Origin: Oceanicoccus sagamiensis
Lineage (GTDB): Bacteria; Pseudomonadota; Gammaproteobacteria; Pseudomonadales; Dasaniaceae
DNA length: 64,000 bases
Assembly (NCBI RefSeq): GCF_002117105.1
Contig: NZ_CP019343.1
Location: 3,906,001 to 3,970,000, forward strand
Reading direction: 5' to 3'
In this document: positions 42,474 to 50,910 of the stretch, piece after piece
How positions within the stretch are numbered: the first letter of the stretch is position 1
How the letters are laid out: every line of letters starts with the position of its first letter
Made by a program: the position numbers and the translations under genes
The notes under the pieces: model-generated
What the model was told of the DNA's origin: nothing
Database searches by the model: none
The model's input: the letters and a program-made list of their open reading frames with translations, nothing else

Positions 42474-43838
42474 TTATTGCATCACCAGGTAGAGAGCCAT
42501 ATTGCCGCGTTTAATCCGCAGCACCAATCGGCGCTGCGACATGCTCGCCGCCTGTTCTAAATCCGCCAAACCGGATACTACCCGGCGATTGGCGGATAAA
42601 ATCACATCACCGGGGCGCAAACCGGAGCTAGCCGCTTTAGAGCCCTGCTCTATATCAACCACTTCAATCCCACCCTGCTTGGCTGGCTGCAGGGTTGCTC
42701 CCTGTAATAATGGGTGCACAGTGTCGCTGTTAGCCTGCTGCCCCAGTGCTTCACCAACCTGAGCGCTAATAAGCTTACTACGACCTTCGCGTAACACCGT
42801 CAGTTGTATCTCATCACCAATTCGACGCCGGCCAATTTCATTGCGCAACTCGGCACTGCTCTCAACCTTGCTACCATCGACGCTAATAACAATATCACCG
42901 GGCTGCAAGCCAGCTTTTTCGGCAGCAGAATCCAACTGTACCTCGGCAATCACCACACCGCGCTGCTGTTTATCCATATCAAAGGCCTCAGCCAATTCAC
43001 GGGTTAAATCCTGAATAATAATACCCAATTGGCCACGCCGAACTTCACCATATTCTAAAATCTGGTCAATACTGGCCTTAGCCATATTGGTGGGGATAGC
43101 AAAACCGATACCCACATTACCCCCAGCGGGCGCCAAAATAGCCGTATTGATACCGACCAATTCACCCCTGAGATTAACCAGTGCGCCACCTGAGTTACCC
43201 GGGTTTATCGAGGCATCGGTTTGGATAAAGTTTTCATAGCCTTCAATCCCCAAACCACTTCTACCCAAGGCACTGACCACACCGGAGGTGACAGTCTGAC
43301 CAAGGCCAAAGGGGTTGCCGATAGCAATCACAAAATCGCCAACCAGCAACTGATCAGAATCAGCTATGACTAGCTGCGTTAAATTTTCAAACTCTTCCAG
43401 CTTGAGCACTGCAATATCCACTTCAGGGTCCGAACCGATCAGCGTTGCTTTATAACTGCGGCCATCTTCCAGACCTACATAAATCTCATCAGCACCATCA
43501 ATAACGTGATGATTGGTTACCACGGTACCCTTGGCAGCATTGATAATGACACCGGAACCCGCACTTTGCGTGCGCCGGGTTCGAGGAGCCTGCTGACCTT
43601 CAGGGATATTAAAGAAACGCCTAAAAAAGGGATCATTCAACAGAGGGTTTTGCCGCATAGTAAGAGTGGTATAAGTAGAAATATTCACCACCGAGGGATT
43701 AACCTCTTGTAGCAGCGGAGCCAGACTGGGTAGTTGTCTGCCTTCGCCATCAACAGCCGGCAAAACGGCCCAGAGAGACGGTGCGAAAAAAGTGATTATA
43801 AAGACCAGAGACAGGCGCTGGTAAAAAGCCGAAATCAT
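42474..43838 (-). CDS. degQ: Periplasmic Do-family serine protease (DegQ/MucD-like)
   Basis: Envelope quality-control protease/chaperone of 454 residues with a signal peptide (LVFIITFFAPSLWA). The catalytic triad is His in VVTNHHVIDGAD, Asp in DPEVDIAVLKLE and Ser in NPGNSGGALVN. Two PDZ domains follow (~265-355 and ~365-450), the second ending in the typical ALYLVMQ. The length equals DegQ (455), and the Q-linker of DegP is short here. It stands alone; no mucABC/rpoE or second degS gene is beside it. Confidence 0.93.
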   Translation of the reverse strand: MISAFYQRLSLVFIITFFAPSLWAVLPAVDGEGRQLPSLAPLLQEVNPSVVNISTYTTLTMRQNPLLNDPFFRRFFNIPEGQQAPRTRRTQSAGSGVIINAAKGTVVTNHHVIDGADEIYVGLEDGRSYKATLIGSDPEVDIAVLKLEEFENLTQLVIADSDQLLVGDFVIAIGNPFGLGQTVTSGVVSALGRSGLGIEGYENFIQTDASINPGNSGGALVNLRGELVGINTAILAPAGGNVGIGFAIPTNMAKASIDQILEYGEVRRGQLGIIIQDLTRELAEAFDMDKQQRGVVIAEVQLDSAAEKAGLQPGDIVISVDGSKVESSAELRNEIGRRRIGDEIQLTVLREGRSKLISAQVGEALGQQANSDTVHPLLQGATLQPAKQGGIEVVDIEQGSKAASSGLRPGDVILSANRRVVSGLADLEQAASMSQRRLVLRIKRGNMALYLVMQ

Positions 43839-43991
43839 TCACTACTCCTTGATACATCAGTGTTAAGCCAAAGTGACAGATAATGCTGCTTAGATACTAT
43901 TTTAAGGACTTTACTCCCTATCGATAGAAAAAATGACTGGATATGATCAAGAAAGAGCTAAAAGATGGCTTAAGAATCACTGACAATAAAA

Positions 43992-44621
43992 CTAAACCGG
44001 TGTTTTTAACATCACCACCATGGCGCGTGTGCAGCGGCGGAGGTAACCACCAATATTGACCAGCTTCGGTTCAAGAATAGTTTCAACCGTTAGGCCGGTA
44101 AGAAACACATGGGTAGACGTCAGCACCTCAGCCAGCGCCCTATCATCTAATTGGCACTCAGGAAATATTTCGCGAATACGCTGCCGCTGTTCAACTGCCT
44201 GATGGTCTGTTAACTGAGTCAGCGTTACTATTTCACGCTGACTGCGGGTAGCCATTAAAATTTCAATAGTGGCTAAATAGAGAGCGCTTTGATAGTGACG
44301 CCAGGATAGCACCACAAACAGATTGGCTCGAGCTTCCAACCGGCCTGACAACAAAGCATCATTGTCGACAAGCTGTAAAAATTCTGCATGGCAGCGTTGC
44401 AGCACCGCTTCAAACATGCGCGCCTTGGTACTAAAATGGTATTGCACAGTGCTTTGAGAAACTTCGGCCCACTCTGCAACCCGACGATTAGTCGCTGCAA
44501 CAAAGCCCTGTTCGGTAATCAACGCAACCAGGGCATCTATAATCTTCTCTCGTGCACTGCCAGTATCAGCCTTTACCGCCTTTTTAATGGAAACAACATT
44601 GTTACTTCGAGACTTTGTCAT
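43992..44621 (-). CDS. TetR-family transcriptional regulator
   Basis: A 209-residue repressor-type protein. The helix-turn-helix is at ~28-75: REKIIDALVALITEQGFVAA followed by TNRRVAEWAEVSQSTVQYHF, the TetR signature. The C-terminal ligand domain (MVVMLKTPV end) is typical in length. It lies 54 bp downstream of the paraoxonase-like gene on the same strand, with an MFS transporter divergent from that gene. The likely role is ligand-dependent control of these neighbours; I see no clear operator palindrome by eye. Confidence 0.9.
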   Translation of the reverse strand: MTKSRSNNVVSIKKAVKADTGSAREKIIDALVALITEQGFVAATNRRVAEWAEVSQSTVQYHFSTKARMFEAVLQRCHAEFLQLVDNDALLSGRLEARANLFVVLSWRHYQSALYLATIEILMATRSQREIVTLTQLTDHQAVEQRQRIREIFPECQLDDRALAEVLTSTHVFLTGLTVETILEPKLVNIGGYLRRCTRAMVVMLKTPV

Positions 44622-44675
44622 AAGTACCCGGTCAAAAGTTCTACCAACAAGGAGCGGCTAAATTAATAAACCGAT

Positions 44676-45737
44676 TTAGCCCGGTGTGCATACCAGCATT
44701 TTTTTAGGGGTAATACCGCCGATATAAAATTTACCCTGATGCTCAGCTGCCACACTGGAGGCAGAAAGATCATCCCCCAAACTGGTAAAGATGTCTACTG
44801 GTGCAGCCAAGCTACCATCATTTGCCATGGTATCCAGAGGGAGAATATACACTTGTGATGGCGCTGGCTTTTCACCCTGGCTGGCAAAGTGGCCAATCAA
44901 ATCAATCACCTTGGGGTGGCCTGCAACCCAAACGGCGCCATCTACCGCAACATCAATATTGTCCACACCCATCTTCAGGTCAAAGCTTTGTAAAAAACTG
45001 AGTGCACCATTATTCACGTCACGTCGATAGACTTCCAGACTCTTACTTGATGTGCCGCCAATATAAAGTGTTTTGCCATCCTTGCTACTATTAATGCCAC
45101 CCGAGGTTGGAAAACTATCAATCGCAACCGTAGCCCGGTCTTGATCAAAATACACAATGGTCGATATATCCATTAAGCCCATCATCTGCATACCGGTTTC
45201 AAAACCATTGGTAGCACCCGAGTCGTTGGCGATATAGAGTTGGTCCCAGCCCACCGCGACTAAATCATTGGGGGAAAAGAATAAGGGATCACGCAGCGTT
45301 TTTACAAAGTTTAAGGAATGATCAGCTGCAACATCAAATACCTCAATGGTCTCTTCCCCAGTCGCCCGATGGTTAATCACATAGAGCCGGCGGCGGCCAT
45401 CCTCCGCCTGATAAAGACTGATACCGTGAGGTGAGAAGTCATCCATGCCCTGTAGCGGTTCCATCTCAAAGCGGTCTTTGGCCGCAGCCAAATCATAGAC
45501 TGTAATCGTGCCGTTATTGTCACCGGAGCTGGCCGCCCCCAACCGATCTTTGGCCGAGATAAAGGCCACACCCGCCTGATGGTCTATTTCAATATCCTCT
45601 GCACTGCCTTCACCCCTTACCACCTCGCAGCTACCGGCAAAATGGGGCTCCACGGTGTCAAATCCATCCATTGCGTTATAGGACCAGAGGGAAAACAGGA
45701 CAACAATAAGTAACAAAGACAGCAGGATTTTCTTCAT
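44676..45737 (-). CDS. Paraoxonase/arylesterase-like (SMP-30-type beta-propeller) protein, membrane-anchored
   Basis: A 353-residue protein with an N-terminal membrane anchor or signal (ILLSLLLIVVLFSLWSY). It tracks the PON1 family: EDIEIDHQAGVAFISA, HGISLY, YVINHRATGEETIEVFDV, SPNDLVAVGWDQLYIANDSG, GGINSS and VDNIDVAVDG. The Glu-Asp, Asn, Asn and Asp-Asn positions correspond to the calcium ligands of PON1. Family members hydrolyse lactones, including acyl-homoserine lactones, and aryl esters; which applies here is unknown. Paired with TetR and an MFS transporter. Confidence 0.82.
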   Translation of the reverse strand: MKKILLSLLLIVVLFSLWSYNAMDGFDTVEPHFAGSCEVVRGEGSAEDIEIDHQAGVAFISAKDRLGAASSGDNNGTITVYDLAAAKDRFEMEPLQGMDDFSPHGISLYQAEDGRRRLYVINHRATGEETIEVFDVAADHSLNFVKTLRDPLFFSPNDLVAVGWDQLYIANDSGATNGFETGMQMMGLMDISTIVYFDQDRATVAIDSFPTSGGINSSKDGKTLYIGGTSSKSLEVYRRDVNNGALSFLQSFDLKMGVDNIDVAVDGAVWVAGHPKVIDLIGHFASQGEKPAPSQVYILPLDTMANDGSLAAPVDIFTSLGDDLSASSVAAEHQGKFYIGGITPKKMLVCTPG

Positions 45738-45876
45738 GGGTTCAACCTATATTTTTTAACACGTTTTTTAACATTGTGTTTGAAAGTTAGCGGTTTTATA
45801 CCGTATTGTCTGTTAGTCTACCAGCCTTCCGTCAACGGATGATTTAAGATTTATTAATAGCTATAGCCCCTTTCCT

Positions 45877-47223
45877 ATGAGCCATCGCCCCTTAAAAATC
45901 GGACTGGTTATTGCGGTATCACTGCATGCCTTTGATGAATTAGTGCTGACCATTGCCCTGCCAACGATTGTCAATGATTTGGGCGGTGGCGATTGGTATG
46001 GTGTTAGCCTCGCCAGCTATATACTGGCCTCACTGATCGGCGGCGTCTGGGGTGGTACCAGTACTGATAAGCGTGGCCCCTTAAAGATCTTTATTCTTGG
46101 CTATAGCTTGTTTCTGGCAGGCCTGGTTATGGCGATGCTTGCCAAAGATATGAACCAGTTTATCCTTGCCCGCTGCCTGCAAGGGCTTGGCGGAGGCATT
46201 AGCTGGACCGTTGCATTTGCTGTTACCAATATCGCGATACCTTCCACCGATCGCCCGAAGATGGTGGCCTGGTTAGACTCGGCCTGGCTAGTCCCTTCAT
46301 TACTGGCACCGACCATTGGCGGCTACCTGATCGACTATCTGGATTGGCACTGGATCTTTCTTATCCAAATTCCCTTTGTCTTTATAGCCGGGCTATTACT
46401 CTACCCTCACCTGCTACCGCTGAGTAAAACCGAGATCGATCACAGCAAAAATTCCAGTCGAGCGCTATGGGGTGCCTGCCGTATTGCGTTAGGAGCAGCC
46501 ATACTGGTTACCGTATTAGCGCGTAATATTGATTGGAGTTGGCTGCTAATACCAGTGGCGGCATGGATACTCTGGCGGCCTTTACTCAAAGCTATGCCCG
46601 AAGGCTTTATCGTAGCCAGGGCCGGGCTTGCTGCAGCTGTCATGCTGCACTTTCTGATGTTTTACAGTTTTTATGGCATGGAGCTCTTTATGCCGTTATT
46701 GCTTATTGAAGTCAGGGGGCTTAGCAGCTCAGTGACAGGACTTGTCTTTACCTCCTGCGCCGTCACCTGGATTGCCGCTTCGTTTTTGCAGGCACGGTTA
46801 TCAAAAACATGGGCACTCTCGCAATCCCTTGGCAGAGGTATGGTGATTGTTTTAGTTGGGCTGGTGATGGTTTCCAGTCTGCTAATTCCAACAATGCCTT
46901 TGTGGGTGATATACCTGGGCTGGGCAATAGCGGGTTTTGGTATGGGTATCGCCTTTAACTCGGTTGTTTCCGCCTCGATGGACTTTACTAAAGCCGGTGC
47001 AGAAGGTGCGACGTCAACAGCCAATGGTATTGCTGCTTCTTTGGGTATCGGGCTATCTGCAGGTTTGGGTGGGGCCATTAATAATCATGGTAACTTTATC
47101 GGCGCCAGCCTAACACAATCGCTTACCGTTATTTGGGGCGTTGCTATTTTCGCCTGCCTGCTAGGACTATGGATTGTGGTATTGCGCTTTAAAGATCGAC
47201 CTGCTTCGGCCGAGGCGATTTAA
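45877..47223 (+). CDS. MFS transporter (drug:H+ antiporter-like)
   Basis: A 448-residue permease with about 12-14 membrane helices. Motif A-like GGTSTDKRGPLKIFI lies between helices 2 and 3, motif C-like LVPSLLAPTIGGYLID in helix 5 and the N-terminal acidic FDELVLTIALPTIVNDLG is like the DHA2/LmrB group. It is divergent from the paraoxonase-like gene by 139 bp, and the TetR gene completes a transporter-enzyme-regulator set. The substrate cannot be inferred. The last four bases overlap the convergent gene at 47220. Confidence 0.9.
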   Translation: MSHRPLKIGLVIAVSLHAFDELVLTIALPTIVNDLGGGDWYGVSLASYILASLIGGVWGGTSTDKRGPLKIFILGYSLFLAGLVMAMLAKDMNQFILARCLQGLGGGISWTVAFAVTNIAIPSTDRPKMVAWLDSAWLVPSLLAPTIGGYLIDYLDWHWIFLIQIPFVFIAGLLLYPHLLPLSKTEIDHSKNSSRALWGACRIALGAAILVTVLARNIDWSWLLIPVAAWILWRPLLKAMPEGFIVARAGLAAAVMLHFLMFYSFYGMELFMPLLLIEVRGLSSSVTGLVFTSCAVTWIAASFLQARLSKTWALSQSLGRGMVIVLVGLVMVSSLLIPTMPLWVIYLGWAIAGFGMGIAFNSVVSASMDFTKAGAEGATSTANGIAASLGIGLSAGLGGAINNHGNFIGASLTQSLTVIWGVAIFACLLGLWIVVLRFKDRPASAEAI

Positions 47224-47579
47224 TAAAGCTCTAAAAAAGTCAGCCGCTCCGAGCCTGAAGTCAACGGGATATAAACGTCGACTGACGATAAGATAATGAT
47301 CGCGCTAAGCAATAGCAGGCCGACAATAGAACCTCGAATTTTTGCTGGCCATGACCCAGACCAATGACCATAAGCTAACGCCAACAGCCAGCAAAGCCAA
47401 CTCCCCAGACAGCTCTGCATTAATAACACTGCCGCACTGCTAAGGGGGATGTCAAAAACCAATAATGCCTTCAACAAATTAATAATGGGCAGTAAAACCC
47501 AGTTATCGGCAAAAAATGGAAATGGCAAAATCACTAATAAGCCAATCCATAAAACCCAGCGCGCTGTCGTTACCGGCAT
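47220..47579 (-). CDS. Small membrane protein of unknown function
   Basis: A 119-residue protein with three probable membrane helices (WVLWIGLLVILPFPFFA; SCLGSWLCWLLALAYG; IVGLLLLSAIIILSSVDVYI). No family is recognised. It begins 24 bp after the stop of the MBL hydrolase gene, so it is likely co-transcribed with it, and overlaps the MFS gene end by 4 bp. Confidence 0.7.
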   Translation of the reverse strand: MPVTTARWVLWIGLLVILPFPFFADNWVLLPIINLLKALLVFDIPLSSAAVLLMQSCLGSWLCWLLALAYGHWSGSWPAKIRGSIVGLLLLSAIIILSSVDVYIPLTSGSERLTFLELY

Positions 47580-47603
47580 CAGTAGGCTCCGTTATTTGCC
47601 CTG

Positions 47604-48248
47604 CTACCCAAACCGGGTATCAGCAACAAAAGGATTGCTTTGGCGCTCCTGTCCAAAGGTTGACGTTGGGCCATGGCCAGGAATAAAAGACACATCATCG
47701 CCTAGCGGCCAGAGTTTTTCACGAATCGAGGTCAGCAAATCATCATGATTGCCCATTGGGAAATCGGTACGACCAATAGAGCCCTGGAATAAGACATCCC
47801 CCACAATCGCCACTTTTACCTCGGGGTGGAAAAACACCACATGACCCGGTGTATGCCCTGGGCAATGCCTAACCTGTAGAGTCTGGTTACCAAATTGCAC
47901 GGTATCCCCTTCAACCAACCAGCGGTCAGACTCAAAAGCATCGGCATGGGGGAAACCAGACATCGCGCACCATTCGGGTAATTTATCAATCCAAAAGCGG
48001 TCCGCTTCGTGTGGGCCTTCTATAATCACGCCGTACTTTTTGCGGACATCATCGGCAATAGCACAGTGATCCATATGGCCGTGGGTCAAAAACACCTTTT
48101 CAAGCTCTACATCCAGCTGCTTTAGGGCATCTTCAATTTTCTCTAAATCACCGCCGGGGTCTACTACGGCCGCTTTTTTCGTGGCTTCACAGACCAGGAT
48201 AGAACAATTTTGCTGATAGGCGGTTACGGGAACAATGGCACACTTCAT
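47604..48248 (-). CDS. MBL-fold hydrolase, glyoxalase-II-like (YcbL type)
   Basis: Single-domain 214-residue metallo-hydrolase. Metal ligands are THGHMDHCAIADDV (~54), the His in RHCPGHTPGHVVFF (~130), the bridging Asp in AIVGDVLFQGSIGRTDFP (~150) and PGHGPTS (~193). The order and the GSIGRTDFP phrase match YcbL and related type II glyoxalases, which cleave S-lactoylglutathione or similar thioesters and lack the C-terminal helical domain of GloB. The start ATG at 48248 is unambiguous. Confidence 0.9.
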   Translation of the reverse strand: MKCAIVPVTAYQQNCSILVCEATKKAAVVDPGGDLEKIEDALKQLDVELEKVFLTHGHMDHCAIADDVRKKYGVIIEGPHEADRFWIDKLPEWCAMSGFPHADAFESDRWLVEGDTVQFGNQTLQVRHCPGHTPGHVVFFHPEVKVAIVGDVLFQGSIGRTDFPMGNHDDLLTSIREKLWPLGDDVSFIPGHGPTSTFGQERQSNPFVADTRFG

Positions 48249-48414
48249 GGAAAAACTCGGTCACGTTGGATTTGGGCGCTGAGAATAGCACAAGCAGCAA
48301 TTTAGCCGCAAAAAAGACCTTTTAAAACACTGATTTAGTTGCCTTTGACCCCATTCTCCAGTACATTAGCGGCCCTCTTAATCCGGTGCCTGTCACCGCT
48401 TAAGCAGCCCAATT

Positions 48415-48500
48415 GGTGAGGTGTCCGAGTGGCTGAAGGAGCACGCCTGGAAAGTGTGTAAACGCAAGTTTCGAGAGTTCGAATCTCTCTCTCACCGCCA
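48415..48500 (+). tRNA. tRNA-Ser (anticodon GGA)
   Basis: An 86-nt cloverleaf including the encoded CCA. The acceptor stem GGTGAGG pairs with the CTCTCACC side, the anticodon loop reads CTGGAAA (GGA), the long variable arm is class II, and the T loop is TTCGAAT. It reads UCC/UCU codons and is charged by the SerS at 199-1488. An intrinsic terminator follows nine bases later. Confidence 0.97.
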
Positions 48501-48508
48501 TATTTAAG

Positions 48509-48537
48509 AAAAGCCCGGTCCTGGACCGGGCTTTTTT
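48509..48537 (+). terminator. Rho-independent terminator after tRNA-Ser
   Basis: The stem AAAGCCCGGTCC / GGACCGGGCTTT with a minimal loop is followed by a six-T run. It ends the tRNA-Ser transcript and separates it from the Gly-Cys-Leu tRNA cluster. Confidence 0.92.
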
Positions 48538-48735
48538 GTATCCAGCACAGCCCTGCCAACTGCTCTTCGCCATTCTCAGCTTAAAAACTGACCAAAAACA
48601 AAGGCTTAAACAGGTATTTTCACCAGAAGCACAGGCTTTTCTTGACTCTAAAAGCGCAGCCATTAGAATAGGCGCTCTTTTTGACAGCCACTGGTTACTA
48701 CAATCATGCCCTGTTCTGGAAGAGTTAGAAATAGT

Positions 48736-48810
48736 GCGGGAATAGCTCAGTGGTAGAGCTCCTCGTTGCCAACGAGGTGGTCGGGAGTTCGAGTCTCCTT
48801 TCCCGCTCCA
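48736..48810 (+). tRNA. tRNA-Gly (anticodon GCC)
   Basis: A 75-nt tRNA with encoded CCA. The acceptor arm GCGGGAA pairs with TTCCCGC, the anticodon loop is TTGCCAA and the T loop is TTCGAGT. It is the first of three tightly spaced tRNAs in the order Gly-Cys-Leu, the same as glyW-cysT-leuZ in E. coli, and so probably one precursor transcript. Confidence 0.97.
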
Positions 48811-48829
48811 TTTTTAACAGCAAGCTTAA

Positions 48830-48903
48830 GGCGCGGTGGCAGAGTGGTCATGCAGCTGACTGCAACTCAGTGTACGCCGGTTCGATTCCGACCCGCGCCT
48901 CCA
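48830..48903 (+). tRNA. tRNA-Cys (anticodon GCA)
   Basis: A 74-nt tRNA with encoded CCA. The acceptor stem GGCGCGG pairs with CCGCGCC, the anticodon loop CTGCAAC gives GCA, and the T loop is TTCGATT. It lies 19 bp after tRNA-Gly. Confidence 0.97.
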
Positions 48904-48976
48904 TTGCTTGTTAAAAAGCTTAAGGTTCAAGCCTAAGCAGCACGGCTACCACCGTGGATAAACAACCTCTCGATAA

Positions 48977-49063
48977 GCCCGGGTGGTGGAATTGGTAGAC
49001 ACAGGAGACTTAAAATCTCCCGACTTCACGGTCGTGCCGGTTCAAGTCCGGCCCCGGGCACCA
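48977..49063 (+). tRNA. tRNA-Leu (anticodon UAA)
   Basis: An 87-nt class II tRNA with encoded CCA. The acceptor stem GCCCGGG pairs with CCCGGGC, the anticodon loop is CTTAAAA (UAA), and a long variable arm (CGACTTCACGGTCGT) is present. It is the last of the Gly-Cys-Leu cluster. The 273 bp that follow up to the FAD-oxidase gene show no integrase, direct repeat of the tRNA end or other integration mark that I can find. Confidence 0.97.
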
Positions 49064-49336
49064 ATTATCCATATAGATCAGAAGCTTACAACAACTTTCT
49101 CATTGTGTTTCTATACGAAAAAAACACCTAAAACAGCAACTCAGTGCCAATAAAAGACTATCAATCAGTGGTGAGGATTACACCCTCTATCTGCAACAAA
49201 AGACATACTATAGACCCCTAGCAGCCTCACTCACCCATAAAGCCGTCAGACCTTTTTCAGTACAAACCCCGGCACTAGGAAAACGCTGCTAATTTAGGCA
49301 CACTAAGTAACCCTACAATAATAAGCCGTTACCCCT

Positions 49337-50830
49337 ATGAAACGACGTGACTTTTGCCTATCTACCCTATCCGCCGCTGTTGCCGCAGGTACATTTACCA
49401 ACCCTGCTCTGGCATCCATTGCCAAAGTAACTGCTGATGTCAACGCGATACAAAGCAATGGTAAAGAAACTATTCTGCCTCGCAGCATTGTTAAAGACTT
49501 TGGTAAAAGCATGCATGGGCCGCTCTTATTGCCCGGGCACAATGGCTATGACAGCGCCCGTAGAATCTGGAACGGTGCCTTTGATAAATTTCCGGGGCTG
49601 ATCGCTCAATGTGGCAACCCTTCAGATGTAAAACGGGCTGTAGATTTTGCACGTAGCAATAACTTATTAGTCGCTATCAAAAGTGGCGGCCATAGTATGT
49701 CAGGCAAGTCCACCTGTGATGGCGGCCTTTTAATAGACCTGTCTAAAATGGTTGGCGTGCATGTTGACCCTTTTAACAAAACAGCGCGTGTTGAACCGGG
49801 TACTTTGCTCGGGGAATTTGATTATGAATGTACTTCTTTTGGCCTTGCAACCACGATGGGAACCGACCCTGACACGGGTGCCGCCGGCTTAACGCTGGGT
49901 GGAGGCTTTGGCCGACTGGGCCGCTTGCACGGGCTGGCCTGTGATAATTTGCGTAGCGCCGATGTTATCACCGCCGATGGCCGCTTTATTCGAGCCAGTG
50001 AAGAGCAAAACCAGGACCTGCTATGGGCACTGAGAGGTGGCGGCGGCAACTTTGGCGCGGTCAGCTCTTTTGAATATAACTTGCATAGTATCCCTGAGAC
50101 TATCTATGGCGGCCAACTGATGTATTCCGTTAAACACGCCAAAGATGTGCTCACCATGTTTGCCGACTTTATCCAGACTGCCCCGGATGAACTGTCTGCC
50201 GCATTGGTCTATGTCGTCCCCAAAGGGGGTAAAAAGAACAGTGGGTTTATTTCAATTGGGTTGACTTATATCGGCGATATCGCCGCCGGTGAAAAGCTGG
50301 TTGCACCGCTGCGCCATTCGATGAAACCGATGATGGATAGAATGGGACCCAAAACCTATATGGATGAACAAGGCCGCAACGGCCGTTTGCCCCGTGGCCA
50401 AATGTACTATATGAAATCCGGCTTTACCCACGGTATTACACCGCAGCTTATCGATACCTATACCGAGATCGCTGAACCCCACCCCAAACGTAGCTTTACC
50501 GGCTTAATCACCATGCTGGGTGGGCAGATCTCCAGAGTGGGCAATAACGAGACCGCTTTTGCCCACCGTGACGCTCACTCTGACTGCATGATTGCAGGCA
50601 GCTGGAAAAAACCAGAAGACAGCGAAGAAAACGTCGCCAATATGCGTTCACTCTGGAAAAAAGTCGAGCCTCATACCAAAGGCTTCTACGTTAATGCTGC
50701 TTATGATTTTACTGATCAGAAAGTACGGGGCACTTATGGTGCTAACTTTGATCGCTTGCAGGCAATTAAAACGCAGTATGACCCCAACAATATGTTCAGG
50801 TTAAATGCGAATATAAAACCCAAAGCGTAA
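49337..50830 (+). CDS. Tat-exported FAD-linked oxidase (berberine-bridge-enzyme-like, PCMH fold)
   Basis: A 497-residue oxidase with a twin-arginine signal (KRRDFCLSTLSAAVAAGTF, cleaved after ALA around 26). The FAD domain contains KSGGHSMSGKSTCDGG, whose His is the usual site of covalent flavin attachment, and GTDPDTGAAGLTLGGGFG. The second flavin-linking Cys of bicovalent enzymes is not at its usual place just before that glycine stretch. The C-terminus NAAYDFTD...YDPNNMFRLNANI is the BBE domain. Such enzymes oxidise sugars, alcohols or alkaloid-like substrates; the natural substrate here is unknown. Confidence 0.9.
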   Translation: MKRRDFCLSTLSAAVAAGTFTNPALASIAKVTADVNAIQSNGKETILPRSIVKDFGKSMHGPLLLPGHNGYDSARRIWNGAFDKFPGLIAQCGNPSDVKRAVDFARSNNLLVAIKSGGHSMSGKSTCDGGLLIDLSKMVGVHVDPFNKTARVEPGTLLGEFDYECTSFGLATTMGTDPDTGAAGLTLGGGFGRLGRLHGLACDNLRSADVITADGRFIRASEEQNQDLLWALRGGGGNFGAVSSFEYNLHSIPETIYGGQLMYSVKHAKDVLTMFADFIQTAPDELSAALVYVVPKGGKKNSGFISIGLTYIGDIAAGEKLVAPLRHSMKPMMDRMGPKTYMDEQGRNGRLPRGQMYYMKSGFTHGITPQLIDTYTEIAEPHPKRSFTGLITMLGGQISRVGNNETAFAHRDAHSDCMIAGSWKKPEDSEENVANMRSLWKKVEPHTKGFYVNAAYDFTDQKVRGTYGANFDRLQAIKTQYDPNNMFRLNANIKPKA

Positions 50831-50910
50831 AGCCGTCCTGCTTCACGACTGCTTTTGTTGACTGGTCTGCAAACGTATTGCCAAGGCCATCTATCTCTCT
50901 GGCACTTAAC

